Counted from the stretch's first letter, positions 1 through 6,235 are shown. The stretch: 8,392 bases of DNA from Nitrososphaeraceae archaeon (GCA_025449515.1 JANWJI010000186.1:1-8392); one strand, 5' to 3'. Notes: a model not told the origin generated them from the letters alone. A program made the numbers and translations.

Positions 1-1013
1 TCACAGGAACCACAAATATCGCTCAATCGATTCAGGCAATGGCTCATATCCAAAAAGACTTGCTGCCGGTTGGTCTATTAGCAGTAGGTCTGTTCATAGC
101 AGGTTTTGGCTTCAAGATGGGACTGGTCCCATTTCATATGTGGCTACCAGATGCATACGAAGGTTCTCCTACCACTATAGGTGCGCTGTTAGCAGCTGGA
201 ACGAAGAAAGCCGGATTTGCTGCCGCAATTCGGGTCATTGTGCTGGGAATGTTTGTACTAAATCCAGATTGGACTTTGGTATTAGCTGTCGTAGCTGTTT
301 TTACAATGACACTCGGAAACTTGGCAGCACTAGTTCAGAAAAGCGTTCCTAGGATTCTAGCTTACTCAAGTATTGCTCAGGCTGGTTATATTTTGATTGG
401 ACTTGCACTTGCGCCATATTCTGATCAAGCGTTGACAGGTTCACTATTTCAGATTTTTAATCACGCAGTAATGAAATCTGCCGGTTTCATAGCTGCTGCG
501 GCAGTAGCTACTGCATTGGCTAGTTACAGTCTCGAGAAATACAAAGGACTTGGTCGTCGTATGCCTATTACAGCTATAGCACTATCCATTTCGTTATTGG
601 CACTTGCTGGAGTACCTCCATTAAACGGTTTCTGGGGCAAATTAGTGATCTTTGGCGCAGCAATTAATACTGGTCCTCAAGTTCCATGGGGTCCCTACTT
701 GGCGATAGCCGGTGTGCTCAATAGCGCTCTGTCGCTGGGTTACTATGCTTGGATTATGAGGAAAATGTACATGGAAGAGGGGCCTGATATGACGAGAGTC
801 AAGGAACCCCGAGCTACCGTAGCGGTACTGATTTTTGCCGTTGTGTTTATGGTTGGTTTTGGAATCTGGCACGCACCTCTTCTTGAGTTTGCCTCCAAGG
901 CAGTACCTACGTTTAGTAACACGTTTAACATAGGCTTATCAAAACCGACACCGGTTGTTACCATTCAAGGAATCAATAATAATCCGAGCCAATTACTTAT
1001 CCCGGTACATTAA
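1..1013 (+). CDS. nuoN: NADH dehydrogenase-like complex I subunit N (NuoN), 5' partial
   Basis: This is the C-terminal part of the antiporter-like, proton-pumping membrane subunit N of complex I. The frame is open from the first bases (first whole codon at 3) to TAA at 1011-1013, so the gene starts upstream. The ATG at 39 is internal, because family-like sequence continues into it. The protein is almost entirely hydrophobic helices. The family hallmark F-K-x-x-x-V-P-F-H-x-W-x-P-D-x-Y-E-G is at about 111-167. Three buried lysines of the proton path can be placed: codon 114 (FKMGLVPFH), codon 204 or 207 (GTKKAGF) and codon 639 (NGFWGKL). These match the positions of E. coli NuoN K217, K247 and K395. 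In ammonia-oxidising archaea the complex lacks the NADH-binding subunits, so the electron donor is uncertain. nuoN is usually the last gene of the nuo cluster, which fits the convergent gene that follows. Nothing looks damaged. Confidence 0.95.
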   Translation, partial: TGTTNIAQSIQAMAHIQKDLLPVGLLAVGLFIAGFGFKMGLVPFHMWLPDAYEGSPTTIGALLAAGTKKAGFAAAIRVIVLGMFVLNPDWTLVLAVVAVFTMTLGNLAALVQKSVPRILAYSSIAQAGYILIGLALAPYSDQALTGSLFQIFNHAVMKSAGFIAAAAVATALASYSLEKYKGLGRRMPITAIALSISLLALAGVPPLNGFWGKLVIFGAAINTGPQVPWGPYLAIAGVLNSALSLGYYAWIMRKMYMEEGPDMTRVKEPRATVAVLIFAVVFMVGFGIWHAPLLEFASKAVPTFSNTFNIGLSKPTPVVTIQGINNNPSQLLIPVH

Positions 1014-1091
1014 ATCTATACTAGTACGGTAATGATAACAATTGATAGCTAGTAACTTTATCCATATCGGAGAAACGAGGGTATGGTGGAG

Positions 1092-1964
1092 TTATATCTG
1101 AATTGCAGCCAAATCAGTTAGATGTTCCAGATGATTTTTTGTGATGCTATTTTTAATTTTTCGAAGTTCATGCTTTGCTTTCATGGAATAGGCTAGGTAA
1201 ACATTTTCCATACTCTTGACGAATTCTACAGAGCGTTCATTCTTCTTTACTAATAGATTGAAAAGCTTGTCTTCGTTGTTCCAATCAATCAAATCGTCAT
1301 GGATTTGGTACGCAATTCCAAGCAAATTTCCAAATGACGCAAGCGCATGAATCTCATCTTCACATCCATTGCCCAAGATCGCTCCAATCTTTGCCGATGC
1401 CTCGAACAAAGAGGCGGTTTTATATTCTAGGACTTTGATGTAATCATCGACCTCAATTTCAGATTGTTTGCTGAGTTTTATTTCAATCATTTCACCTTCG
1501 CTCATTTTGAGAGCCGCATTAGATAGTTCACCCGAAACCCGGGAATTATTGATCTTGGATCCCAAGTTAAGAATTATACCCAAAACGAAATCTGCAGTGA
1601 GGATGCTACTGTTGTATCCGTATTTAACGTGAAAGGAAGGTTTACCGCGTCGATTGTTCTGTTCATCTATAATATCGTCGTGTATTACAGATTCCGTGTG
1701 TAAAAGTTCGATGGCTGATGCTGCCAATAATGTAGGCTCACCAAATTTGATAGCAGACTCCATCTCGCTATTTCTAACTGATTCAGAAGAGAGAATTAAA
1801 ATCAGCGGTCTTATCCTCTTTCCACCGTCGCATGCATAACGTAAAGGCGCATAAAATTCCGACCAAGTATATAGATTGATCTCCCTTTCCAATGCGCCAT
1901 CAATTTTAGACAGATAGTCACTAAAGAGCTCAATCAATGGATTTGCACTCGGATTTCTTTTCAA
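1092..1964 (-). CDS. polyprenyl (geranylgeranyl) diphosphate synthase, short form
   Basis: A 290-residue trans-prenyltransferase of the isoprenoid pathway, expected to condense isopentenyl diphosphate onto allylic diphosphates for archaeal lipids, quinone or carotenoid side chains. Visible motifs are GGKRIRP at 47-53, the first aspartate-rich motif HDDIID (DDxxD 96-100), K-T at 182-183 and the second aspartate motif QIHDDLID (223-227). Residues 91-92 before the first motif are Glu-Ser, not aromatic, so a product longer than farnesyl is likely. The protein is short (many homologues are about 320-340). The GK...D...GK(K/R)T stretch normally found after the second DDxxD is missing, replaced by NNEDKLFNLLVKKNERS. 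The start is TTG at 1964. An in-frame stop lies eight codons upstream and no ATG or GTG lies between. An AGGAAAG purine run sits just upstream. The gene converges on nuoN with 78 bp between. Exact chain length cannot be told from sequence. Confidence 0.88.
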   Translation of the reverse strand: MKRNPSANPLIELFSDYLSKIDGALEREINLYTWSEFYAPLRYACDGGKRIRPLILILSSESVRNSEMESAIKFGEPTLLAASAIELLHTESVIHDDIIDEQNNRRGKPSFHVKYGYNSSILTADFVLGIILNLGSKINNSRVSGELSNAALKMSEGEMIEIKLSKQSEIEVDDYIKVLEYKTASLFEASAKIGAILGNGCEDEIHALASFGNLLGIAYQIHDDLIDWNNEDKLFNLLVKKNERSVEFVKSMENVYLAYSMKAKHELRKIKNSITKNHLEHLTDLAAIQI

Positions 1965-2065
1965 AGACCTGTTCTTTCCTGCCTTATGCTATGTTGAAAT
2001 GTTGAGGTTATTAATGCTTTACAATAGATTTACAAGAATAGTTTTGGTCGCAGGTATATGAAAAT

Positions 2066-2188
2066 TGCTCCGGCCGGGATTTGAACCCGGGATCTGCGAC
2101 TCGAAAGGCCACAATGCTTGACCGAATTGTGCAACTAGTAGTCATCAATTAATTCATGAAGACACACATTCTTCTACACCACCGGAGC
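2066..2188 (-). tRNA. tRNA-Glu (UUC) with an intron in the D-loop
   Basis: Reading the minus strand, the acceptor stem GCTCCGG (2188-2182) pairs with CCGGAGC (2073-2067), with discriminator A at 2066. The D-stem GTGT/GCAT, anticodon stem GTGGC/GTCGC around loop CTTTCGA (anticodon TTC, Glu), and T-arm CCGGG-TTCAAAT-CCCGG are all present. The whole gene is 123 nt. Removing about 47 nt (2127-2173) from between D-loop A14-G15 and the TTCGGTCA stretch gives a normal 76-nt tRNA-Glu. No CCA is encoded. A TTTATG-like box lies about 30 nt upstream (around 2214-2222, minus strand). The acceptor, anticodon and T arms are unambiguous. Exact splice points are inferred to within 1-3 nt. Confidence 0.93.
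2127..2173 (-). other. putative non-canonical tRNA intron (D-loop, after position 15)
   Basis: The insert interrupts the D-loop of tRNA-Glu. Near its 3' end the intron carries GCAC, which can pair with exon bases GTGT (tRNA positions 10-13). This forms the 4-bp centre of a relaxed bulge-helix-bulge. It leaves bulges A-G^A on the 5' side and A-A^T on the 3' side. Cutting between the second and third bulge bases, as archaeal splicing endonuclease does, gives exactly the 76-nt mature tRNA. The inner helix is weak, but a GAAGA/TCTTC hairpin lies at the start of the intron. Boundaries are inference; the insertion itself is directly visible. Confidence 0.8.
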
Positions 2189-2258
2189 TCTTTCCACAAG
2201 TAAAATAAATTCACATAAATTCGTTTCTTAGGATTATTATCCAAGATAACATTTATTC

Positions 2259-2993
2259 GTGCGAAAACATTTTTTTATGGGTAGTACGTCAGTTATTTAT
2301 GTGCAAGACAGTTTTGTATTAAGGGTTGATCAGGAAATAGAAAGACAAAGTTTGCTAAAGCACCCATTTTATCAACTTTGGTCTAAAGGAGATCTTAGCA
2401 TTAATCACCTTCAAGGCTACTCTAAGGAATATTTTCAATTAGTAAAATTGATTCCTCGATTTGTGGGTAATATCATTTCCAATTCATTTGTTTCAGGTTT
2501 GCCATACTGCGCTAACGAATCATTTACAAAACTGCTAAATAATAGCATGCAAGAAGAATCCGACCATATTGTACCCTGGGTAGATTTTGCCACTTCAATA
2601 GGTGTACCAAAAAATGACTTATTAGACTACCAAGGTAGTGACAAGACCAACAAAGCTATCGAGGATATGAGAGACCTAACTGAAGAGTCAGTCACGCAAG
2701 GCGCAGCAGCGATGTATGCATATGAGAAGGAGCTCCCAAAGATTAGTAATACCAAGCTCGAAGGTCTTCAAAACTTCTATGGCTTGACTGATAAGAAATG
2801 CCTAAATTACTTTGAAATACATCAGGAAATAGATATTAAACATGCTGCCATATGGCGTGAAGCTTTGGAGTCTATTGATTCGAATGCGGATCAGGAGGCG
2901 GCTTTTGCTGCGTCCAAATCATCGTTGACATGTTTGAATACTATACTTGATGATGTACATGAAAAGTACGTGGGTATGATTCCAAACTGTTAA
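2259..2993 (+). CDS. CADD family / TenA-PqqC-fold protein, probable self-sacrificing pABA synthase
   Basis: A 244-residue all-helical, heme-oxygenase-like (TenA/THI-4/PqqC) protein that I place in the CADD family (Chlamydia CADD, Nitrosomonas NE1434). Members make para-aminobenzoate for folate by sacrificing one of their own tyrosines at a dinuclear metal centre. From memory of the Chlamydia protein, its key residues have counterparts here. Tyr27 in H-x-F-Y corresponds to Y38 in HPFYQLW, Lys152 to K166, Glu142 to E156, and His174/Asp178/His181 to H188/D192/H195 with identical spacing. His88 corresponds to H103. The Glu81 counterpart is E99 or E100, with the E-to-H loop three residues shorter. 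Flanking CADD-like sequence includes WSKGDLS, QGYSKEYFQLVK and PRFVGNI. The frame begins with GTG at 2259, but ATG at 2277 (residue 7) is an equally good start and fits the family length better. The protein should be cytoplasmic. It sits alone between two tRNA genes. The family call is strong; the reaction is inferred. Confidence 0.85.
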   Translation: MRKHFFMGSTSVIYVQDSFVLRVDQEIERQSLLKHPFYQLWSKGDLSINHLQGYSKEYFQLVKLIPRFVGNIISNSFVSGLPYCANESFTKLLNNSMQEESDHIVPWVDFATSIGVPKNDLLDYQGSDKTNKAIEDMRDLTEESVTQGAAAMYAYEKELPKISNTKLEGLQNFYGLTDKKCLNYFEIHQEIDIKHAAIWREALESIDSNADQEAAFAASKSSLTCLNTILDDVHEKYVGMIPNC

Positions 2994-3015
2994 TTTACGA
3001 CCCCATTGTTAACCC

Positions 3016-3024
3016 TTTTATATG
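3016..3024 (+). promoter_or_regulatory. box A (TATA) of tRNA-Met
   Basis: TTTTATATG lies 27-35 bases before the first base of the mature tRNA-Met, the usual archaeal TBP-site distance. The surrounding sequence is not otherwise coding. Confidence 0.6.
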
Positions 3025-3050
3025 CTCATAATCATGAAATTTGTGTCCGA

Positions 3051-3124
3051 GGGCCCATAGCTCAGCCTGGAAGAGCGACCGGCTCATAACCGGTCGGCCA
3101 GGGGTTCAAACCCCCTTGGGCCCA
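3051..3124 (+). tRNA. tRNA-Met (CAU), intronless; presumed integration target
   Basis: A complete 74-nt cloverleaf. The acceptor GGGCCCA/TGGGCCC has discriminator A at 3124. The D-arm is GCTC...GAGC. The anticodon stem CCGG/CCGG closes loop CTCATAA (anticodon CAT). The T-arm is AGGGG-TTCAAAC-CCCCT. G1-C72 argues against initiator tRNA, so elongator Met is most likely. A tRNA-Ile whose CAU is modified to read AUA cannot be excluded by sequence alone. A T-run follows the 3' end. The recombinase gene 65 bp downstream suggests that the 3' end of this tRNA served as attachment site. Confidence 0.95.
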
Positions 3125-3144
3125 TTTTAAAGTTGTTTCAAACC

Positions 3145-3152
3145 TTTTATAG
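3145..3152 (+). promoter_or_regulatory. probable box A of the recombinase gene
   Basis: TTTTATAG sits 37-44 bases before the TTG codon at 3189, between the tRNA-Met 3' end and the recombinase. It predicts transcription from about 3174-3179, just ahead of the TTG. That is consistent with use of that codon rather than the ATG at 3222. Confidence 0.45.
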
Positions 3153-3188
3153 CGGGCTGGTCTAACATAATGTAGGCAATTATCAGGA

Positions 3189-4376
3189 TTGTTCAGAGGT
3201 AAAACATTTCAACCAGTTCTAATGGGTAAGGCCTATCATATTTATATAGAAGGTTTAAAGTCAGCCGTAACCAAAGCTGCGTACACTTATGCTCTCCAAA
3301 AATACATGAACTACCTAAAGATAAATACTCCTGATGAATTATTGAAATATCACGACAATCCCAAATTTATCCAGAACCAGATTATTGAGTATCTAATTGC
3401 TTTGAAAAATCCTCCTCATTCACTTAGGTACGCCACCCGAAGCCAGTATATAGCAGCTATAATGACATTCTATGATCTTAACGAAGTAGTACTAAACAAG
3501 AAGAAAATTTATAGGTATCTCGGCGAAGAAGAGAGACCTCTTGAAAATCGGGGTTATAACATAGAAGAAATAGCAAAGATGCTTGAGGTATCTGACGAGA
3601 GAGTTAAAGGAATTATTCTATTTTTGCTTTCGACAGGTGTAAGAATTAGGGCCATCGTCGGTATAAAATTACAGGATTTAGTAACCATTCCAGAGTACGA
3701 TCTATATCAGGTAACGGTATATTCTGACACAAAAGAACGATATGTGACATTCACGACTCCAGAAGCAGCTAAAGCGATAAAAGTATATTTGAATTACCGA
3801 GAAAGGTACGGCGAAAAACTAACTGCCAAATCGCCAGTTTTTAGAGATCAATTTGACAGGACTGATCCAACCTCAGTTCATAACGTTAGGCCCCTAAACC
3901 TGAGGACGCTAGAGCGGCTAATATCGAGAACTCTAGAAAAGTCAGGAATCAGAACGGTAGAAAGAATTACAGAGCTTAATGATGAAAAGGGAAAAATTAG
4001 AAAGAAGGTTAGACTCACAGCTGGATTTAGAAAGTTTTTTGATACTCAATTAATCTATGCGGCAGTAGAGCCTAGAACAAAGGAGATGTTTATGGGTCAT
4101 AGTATAGGTCTAGATGATCACTACTTTAAACCTGGTGAAAATTACATCTTACATGAGTACTTAAAGGCAGTCGATAACCTTACTATAAGCGATGAGAATA
4201 AACTAAAATTAAGAGTTAAGGAACTAACAGCTGCGACTGAGAAAAGTGATCATATCATCAAAAATACGTTGCAGGAAAAAGATAAACAGATCCAGACCCT
4301 CGTTGAGAGGCAGGAAAAATTTGAACAACTAATTCAATCACTCATAGAGTCCGGACAATTAAAACCAGTGACATAA
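3189..4376 (+). CDS. tyrosine recombinase / integrase of archaeal integrated element
   Basis: A 395-residue site-specific recombinase that would integrate and excise the element at tRNA-Met. The N-terminal core-binding region (about 15-110) is followed by the catalytic domain. Arg I is R152 in STGVRIRAI, the beta-hairpin lysine is K182 in SDTKERYV, and box II is TAGFRKFFDTQL with Arg II = R281. Next come MGHSIGLDDHYFKP with H304 and the nucleophile Y312. In many relatives I remember, box II reads HGFRKFF. Here the histidine position is Ala (A278), a variation that may affect activity. Residues about 335-392 are charged and heptad-like (a coiled coil), a C-terminal extension typical of thaumarchaeal integrases. 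The start is TTG 3189 (in-frame stop seven codons upstream at 3168), or ATG at 3222 giving 384 residues. The gene is intact, not split by attachment as in SSV-type integration. It ends 9 bp before the stop of the convergent gene. Confidence 0.93.
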   Translation: MFRGKTFQPVLMGKAYHIYIEGLKSAVTKAAYTYALQKYMNYLKINTPDELLKYHDNPKFIQNQIIEYLIALKNPPHSLRYATRSQYIAAIMTFYDLNEVVLNKKKIYRYLGEEERPLENRGYNIEEIAKMLEVSDERVKGIILFLLSTGVRIRAIVGIKLQDLVTIPEYDLYQVTVYSDTKERYVTFTTPEAAKAIKVYLNYRERYGEKLTAKSPVFRDQFDRTDPTSVHNVRPLNLRTLERLISRTLEKSGIRTVERITELNDEKGKIRKKVRLTAGFRKFFDTQLIYAAVEPRTKEMFMGHSIGLDDHYFKPGENYILHEYLKAVDNLTISDENKLKLRVKELTAATEKSDHIIKNTLQEKDKQIQTLVERQEKFEQLIQSLIESGQLKPVT

Positions 4377-4385
4377 GAACTAGTA

Positions 4386-5237
4386 TCAAGATCCTGCTAG
4401 TTTAGTCAAGCTGAAGATAAGTATGACACTGCTACTAGGAGTTTTCAATAGATGCTGCACTAATTCTTTTCTAAGTTTTTCCAGTTCTTTCTCTCCTAAT
4501 GCATTAATCTGTTCTCTGAATACCTTCGAATCAGGTACAACATTTGGGTCTAGTTTAGGAAACAACACTTTGAAGGTCTGCAAAAAATCGTACATTTTTT
4601 CATCTCCTCTCTTAAAGATATAGAATGCGTATTTGGATATTAGACCGTATGCTTTTTCAAGTATGCCATACTCCAGTAATATATTGTTAATGACGTGTAC
4701 ACATTGAGGATTCGACAATATCTTCTTATACTCCTGTACAGTGCCTGTTAATTGGTATACTATAGGATAACCTTCACGTCTGGCTTTTCCTAGCTTTCGT
4801 CTCCTTTCGACACTTTTAGGAGATTCCTGTTTAATTTTTTTCTTGCCTTTTATGCTAGAAAAAATACCGCGATTTTCAAACTCTTTTAGCAGCTTGGATC
4901 GTGTAGATAGCCTGTTCAGAAAAGTGTCTCTCGATTCTTTAAACAATATCTTGGATATTTCTGTAAAACTTTTGTGAATTTCCTCAGGAAACATTCCTTT
5001 TTCCTGATTCATGTTTGGAATCATCAAGGTCATAAAAACTCTGGACAGTTTTTTTTCGGACGAGGTTAACTTAGAATATGTCTTCATTATCGCCGATGGC
5101 TTCTTGTACGGTTTGAGATAATCGTTAAGTGCAATGGCCATAGTAATGGTAATTTCCTTAATGATCTCTAATTCATGCTCGCTAAGATTATTCAGAAGGG
5201 TTGTTTTCATTTTGATAGTTAAAAATGGAAACTTCAT
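4386..5237 (-). CDS. uncharacterised basic protein, possibly winged-helix DNA-binding
   Basis: I do not recognise a named family. The 283-residue product is helical and lysine/arginine rich and has no signal peptide. Residues about 16-60 form helices beginning LSEHELEIIKEI. A basic linker (about 128-160, KGKKKIKQ and ERRRKLGKARREG) leads to GYPIVYQLT, which reads like the wing strand of a winged helix. This is followed by helices around SNPQCVHVINNILLEYGILEK and an EKELEKLRKELVQHLL helix. The pattern basic patch, G-x-P-x-x-Y-x-L-T, then NP and a hydrophobic helix resembles regulators I associate with thaumarchaeal mobile elements. That is inference. Starts: ATG 5237 or ATG 5210 (residue 10). 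The second leaves a 59-bp divergent control region ahead of the RHH start at 5270. No good Shine-Dalgarno precedes either start. It is convergent with the recombinase. Confidence 0.7.
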   Translation of the reverse strand: MKFPFLTIKMKTTLLNNLSEHELEIIKEITITMAIALNDYLKPYKKPSAIMKTYSKLTSSEKKLSRVFMTLMIPNMNQEKGMFPEEIHKSFTEISKILFKESRDTFLNRLSTRSKLLKEFENRGIFSSIKGKKKIKQESPKSVERRRKLGKARREGYPIVYQLTGTVQEYKKILSNPQCVHVINNILLEYGILEKAYGLISKYAFYIFKRGDEKMYDFLQTFKVLFPKLDPNVVPDSKVFREQINALGEKELEKLRKELVQHLLKTPSSSVILIFSLTKLAGS

Positions 5238-5254
5238 TCTTGTATTTTGTTGTT

Positions 5255-5271
5255 ACTTCACATCATGAAGT
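5255..5271. promoter_or_regulatory. 17-bp inverted repeat, candidate operator
   Basis: ACTTCACATCATGAAGT has perfect 6-bp arms around a 5-bp centre. It overlaps the GTG start of the first RHH gene and lies in the divergent region between that gene and the basic-protein gene. RHH repressors commonly bind palindromes over their own promoters, so autoregulation is a reasonable guess. No second copy of this exact palindrome is seen near the RHH paralogue. Confidence 0.4.
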
Positions 5272-5434
5272 GAATCACACAAGTATACGTCATACAATAA
5301 CCTTGGGACATCAGACATTCGTAAGGCTGAAGAAGAAAGGCATGTTTGGAGAATCTTACACAGATCTTGTGTCACGCCTTTTAGATCAACTTGAAAAGGT
5401 TAAGGACAGTCAAGGAGAGATTAAAATTGTATAA
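5270..5434 (+). CDS. small ribbon-helix-helix (VapB/antitoxin-like) protein, first paralogue
   Basis: A 54-residue protein with the RHH pattern: a beta strand RHTITLGHQTFVRLKKKG, then GMFGESYTDLVSRLLDQLEK. RHH proteins dimerise and insert the strand in the DNA major groove. In antitoxins the tail binds a toxin. It matches the gene at 6537 closely (RH[TS]-[IV]...LKK[KE]G-x-FGE[ST]Y[TS][DE]L[VI]-x-R-[LI]L). I chose GTG 5270 because the paralogue's ATG aligns with it residue for residue, eight positions before the shared His. The alternative ATG at 5225 adds 15 unmatched, partly hydrophobic residues and would crowd or overlap the divergent gene. The palindrome at 5255-5271 covers the start. The next gene overlaps its 3' end. 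No recognisable toxin gene is adjacent, so a free-standing regulator is more likely than half of a toxin-antitoxin pair. Confidence 0.72.
   Translation: MNHTSIRHTITLGHQTFVRLKKKGMFGESYTDLVSRLLDQLEKVKDSQGEIKIV
5414..5418 (+). promoter_or_regulatory. Shine-Dalgarno site deciding the TTG start at 5427
   Basis: GGAGA lies 8 bases before TTG 5427, inside the end of the RHH gene. No comparable site precedes the in-frame TTG at 5391, so 5427 is the preferred start of the Cys/His protein. Confidence 0.6.
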
Positions 5435-5657
5435 TTCTGTTGATTTTCTGTCGAAAAATTGTAGAACCAATATTCACACTAACTGCAATGGCCTTTGGCG
5501 TGGTCTAAACAACGAGGTAAGGTGTTATTGTGACTGCCATCGCAAAAGAGGGCAGGCGTTAGAAGTAGGCCAGAATTCCGCAGCTAACGCCAGCATGTTA
5601 ATGCAATCACCCAAGGCAGACATTTGCGCTAAAAAATGGAGTGAAATAATAAATTGA
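5427..5657 (+). CDS. small Cys/His-rich (putative zinc-binding) protein
   Basis: A 76-residue protein of unknown function. Counted from TTG 5427, its potential metal ligands are C12, H17, C20, C33, C35, C37 and H38, in the arrangement C-x4-H-x2-C-x12-C-x-C-x-C-H. The conserved-looking core is IHTNCNGLWRGLNNEVRCYCDCH. I associate similar C..H..C-G-W-GL...C-C-CH mini-proteins with thaumarchaea, but know no tested function. Zinc binding is inferred from ligand spacing. The C-terminal half is low in structure signals. It overlaps the RHH gene by 8 bp. Its TGA overlaps the next gene's TTG (TTGA), so it is the middle gene of a translationally coupled cassette. An in-frame TTG at 5391 would give 88 residues but lacks a ribosome-binding site. 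Confidence 0.68.
   Translation: MYNSVDFLSKNCRTNIHTNCNGLWRGLNNEVRCYCDCHRKRGQALEVGQNSAANASMLMQSPKADICAKKWSEIIN
5638..5644 (+). promoter_or_regulatory. Shine-Dalgarno site of the gene starting TTG 5654
   Basis: GGAGTGA, close to the archaeal consensus GGAGGTGA, ends 9 bases before TTG 5654. It supports that start despite the absence of ATG, and supports coupling to the preceding gene through the TTGA overlap. Confidence 0.65.
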
Positions 5658-6235
5658 CTTTACCAGAATATGAATCACGATCTTACGAAGATCTCTCGAA
5701 AGAATTCAAAGAAAAAGCATCAAGAGCTGTAGAGCTCGTGCCTTTAATGTACAATCGACTTACCCTAGTTGACAAATTGTCGCACATACAAGCAATAAAG
5801 AAAATATATAATGATCACGGCCAAGTTCAAGGATTCAGTCCTAGAAACATAAGGCGATATTTTCCAGTAGATAATCCAACAATACCTCGCCGAGTTAGGA
5901 CAGAATGGCCTAAGTCTATTCCTACTCATAACACTTTGGCAGGAAAATTAAGTAATGTTGAACTGCAAGATGAAATAAACAGGCGTCAATCTCAAAATAG
6001 TGAAGACGAAAACCCGTCTATGAATTACAATAAATTAAGTAATCAAAATGCAGAATCAATAGAAGTTATCCCAGAGCAGACAACAATAGTAACAGCTAAT
6101 AAAACTTTAAGAGGACCAACATTCAGAATTCCTAAAGAAAAATATGAGATGTTGCGTGTTGCTATGAGTGATAGTAATGAGTTTATCTGTTTGATATTCA
6201 ATTGGAGATTTGAGTTTGATCATCTGACGTTATAA
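5654..6235 (+). CDS. uncharacterised basic protein with HTH-like N-terminal region
   Basis: A 193-residue protein without a family name that I can give. Residues about 11-70 are helical. The stretch LTLVDKLSHIQAIKKIYNDHG (36-56), then GFSPRNIRRYFPVDNP and TIPRRVRTEWPK (about 60-87), is a strongly basic block. It reads like a helix-turn-helix followed by an arginine-rich extension, so DNA binding is likely. Residues about 98-148 are Asn/Gln/Ser/Glu rich and probably disordered. The C-terminus has a separate small segment, GPTFRIPKEKYEMLRVAMSDS, followed by a hydrophobic/aromatic end that stops abruptly. It starts at TTG 5654 with a good Shine-Dalgarno and a 4-bp overlap with the Cys/His gene. 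It is therefore the third gene of the RHH - Cys/His - HTH cassette and probably serves element regulation or maintenance. Function is inference only. Confidence 0.7.
   Translation: MTLPEYESRSYEDLSKEFKEKASRAVELVPLMYNRLTLVDKLSHIQAIKKIYNDHGQVQGFSPRNIRRYFPVDNPTIPRRVRTEWPKSIPTHNTLAGKLSNVELQDEINRRQSQNSEDENPSMNYNKLSNQNAESIEVIPEQTTIVTANKTLRGPTFRIPKEKYEMLRVAMSDSNEFICLIFNWRFEFDHLTL

Noticed and set aside
1654..1839. 61-codon plus-strand frame inside the polyprenyl synthase gene
   Set aside because: It is antisense to the conserved catalytic motifs of that gene and has no features of its own.
3105..3144. Direct repeat TTCAAACC in the tRNA-Met T-arm (3105-3112) and again at 3137-3144
   Set aside because: Eight bases, one copy being the conserved T-arm. 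It could be a recombinase arm site, but nothing supports that beyond position.
4378..4402. AACTAG/CTAGTT inverted repeat between the stops of the recombinase and the convergent gene
   Set aside because: A 6-bp A/T-rich stem with a 13-base loop that extends into the convergent coding region, and no T-run. Too weak to call a terminator.
5285..5310. ACCTTGGGA in the first RHH gene recalls CCTTGGGCCC at the tRNA-Met 3' end
   Set aside because: Only about 7 bases match and it lies inside a coding gene, so it is too short to call a second attachment site.
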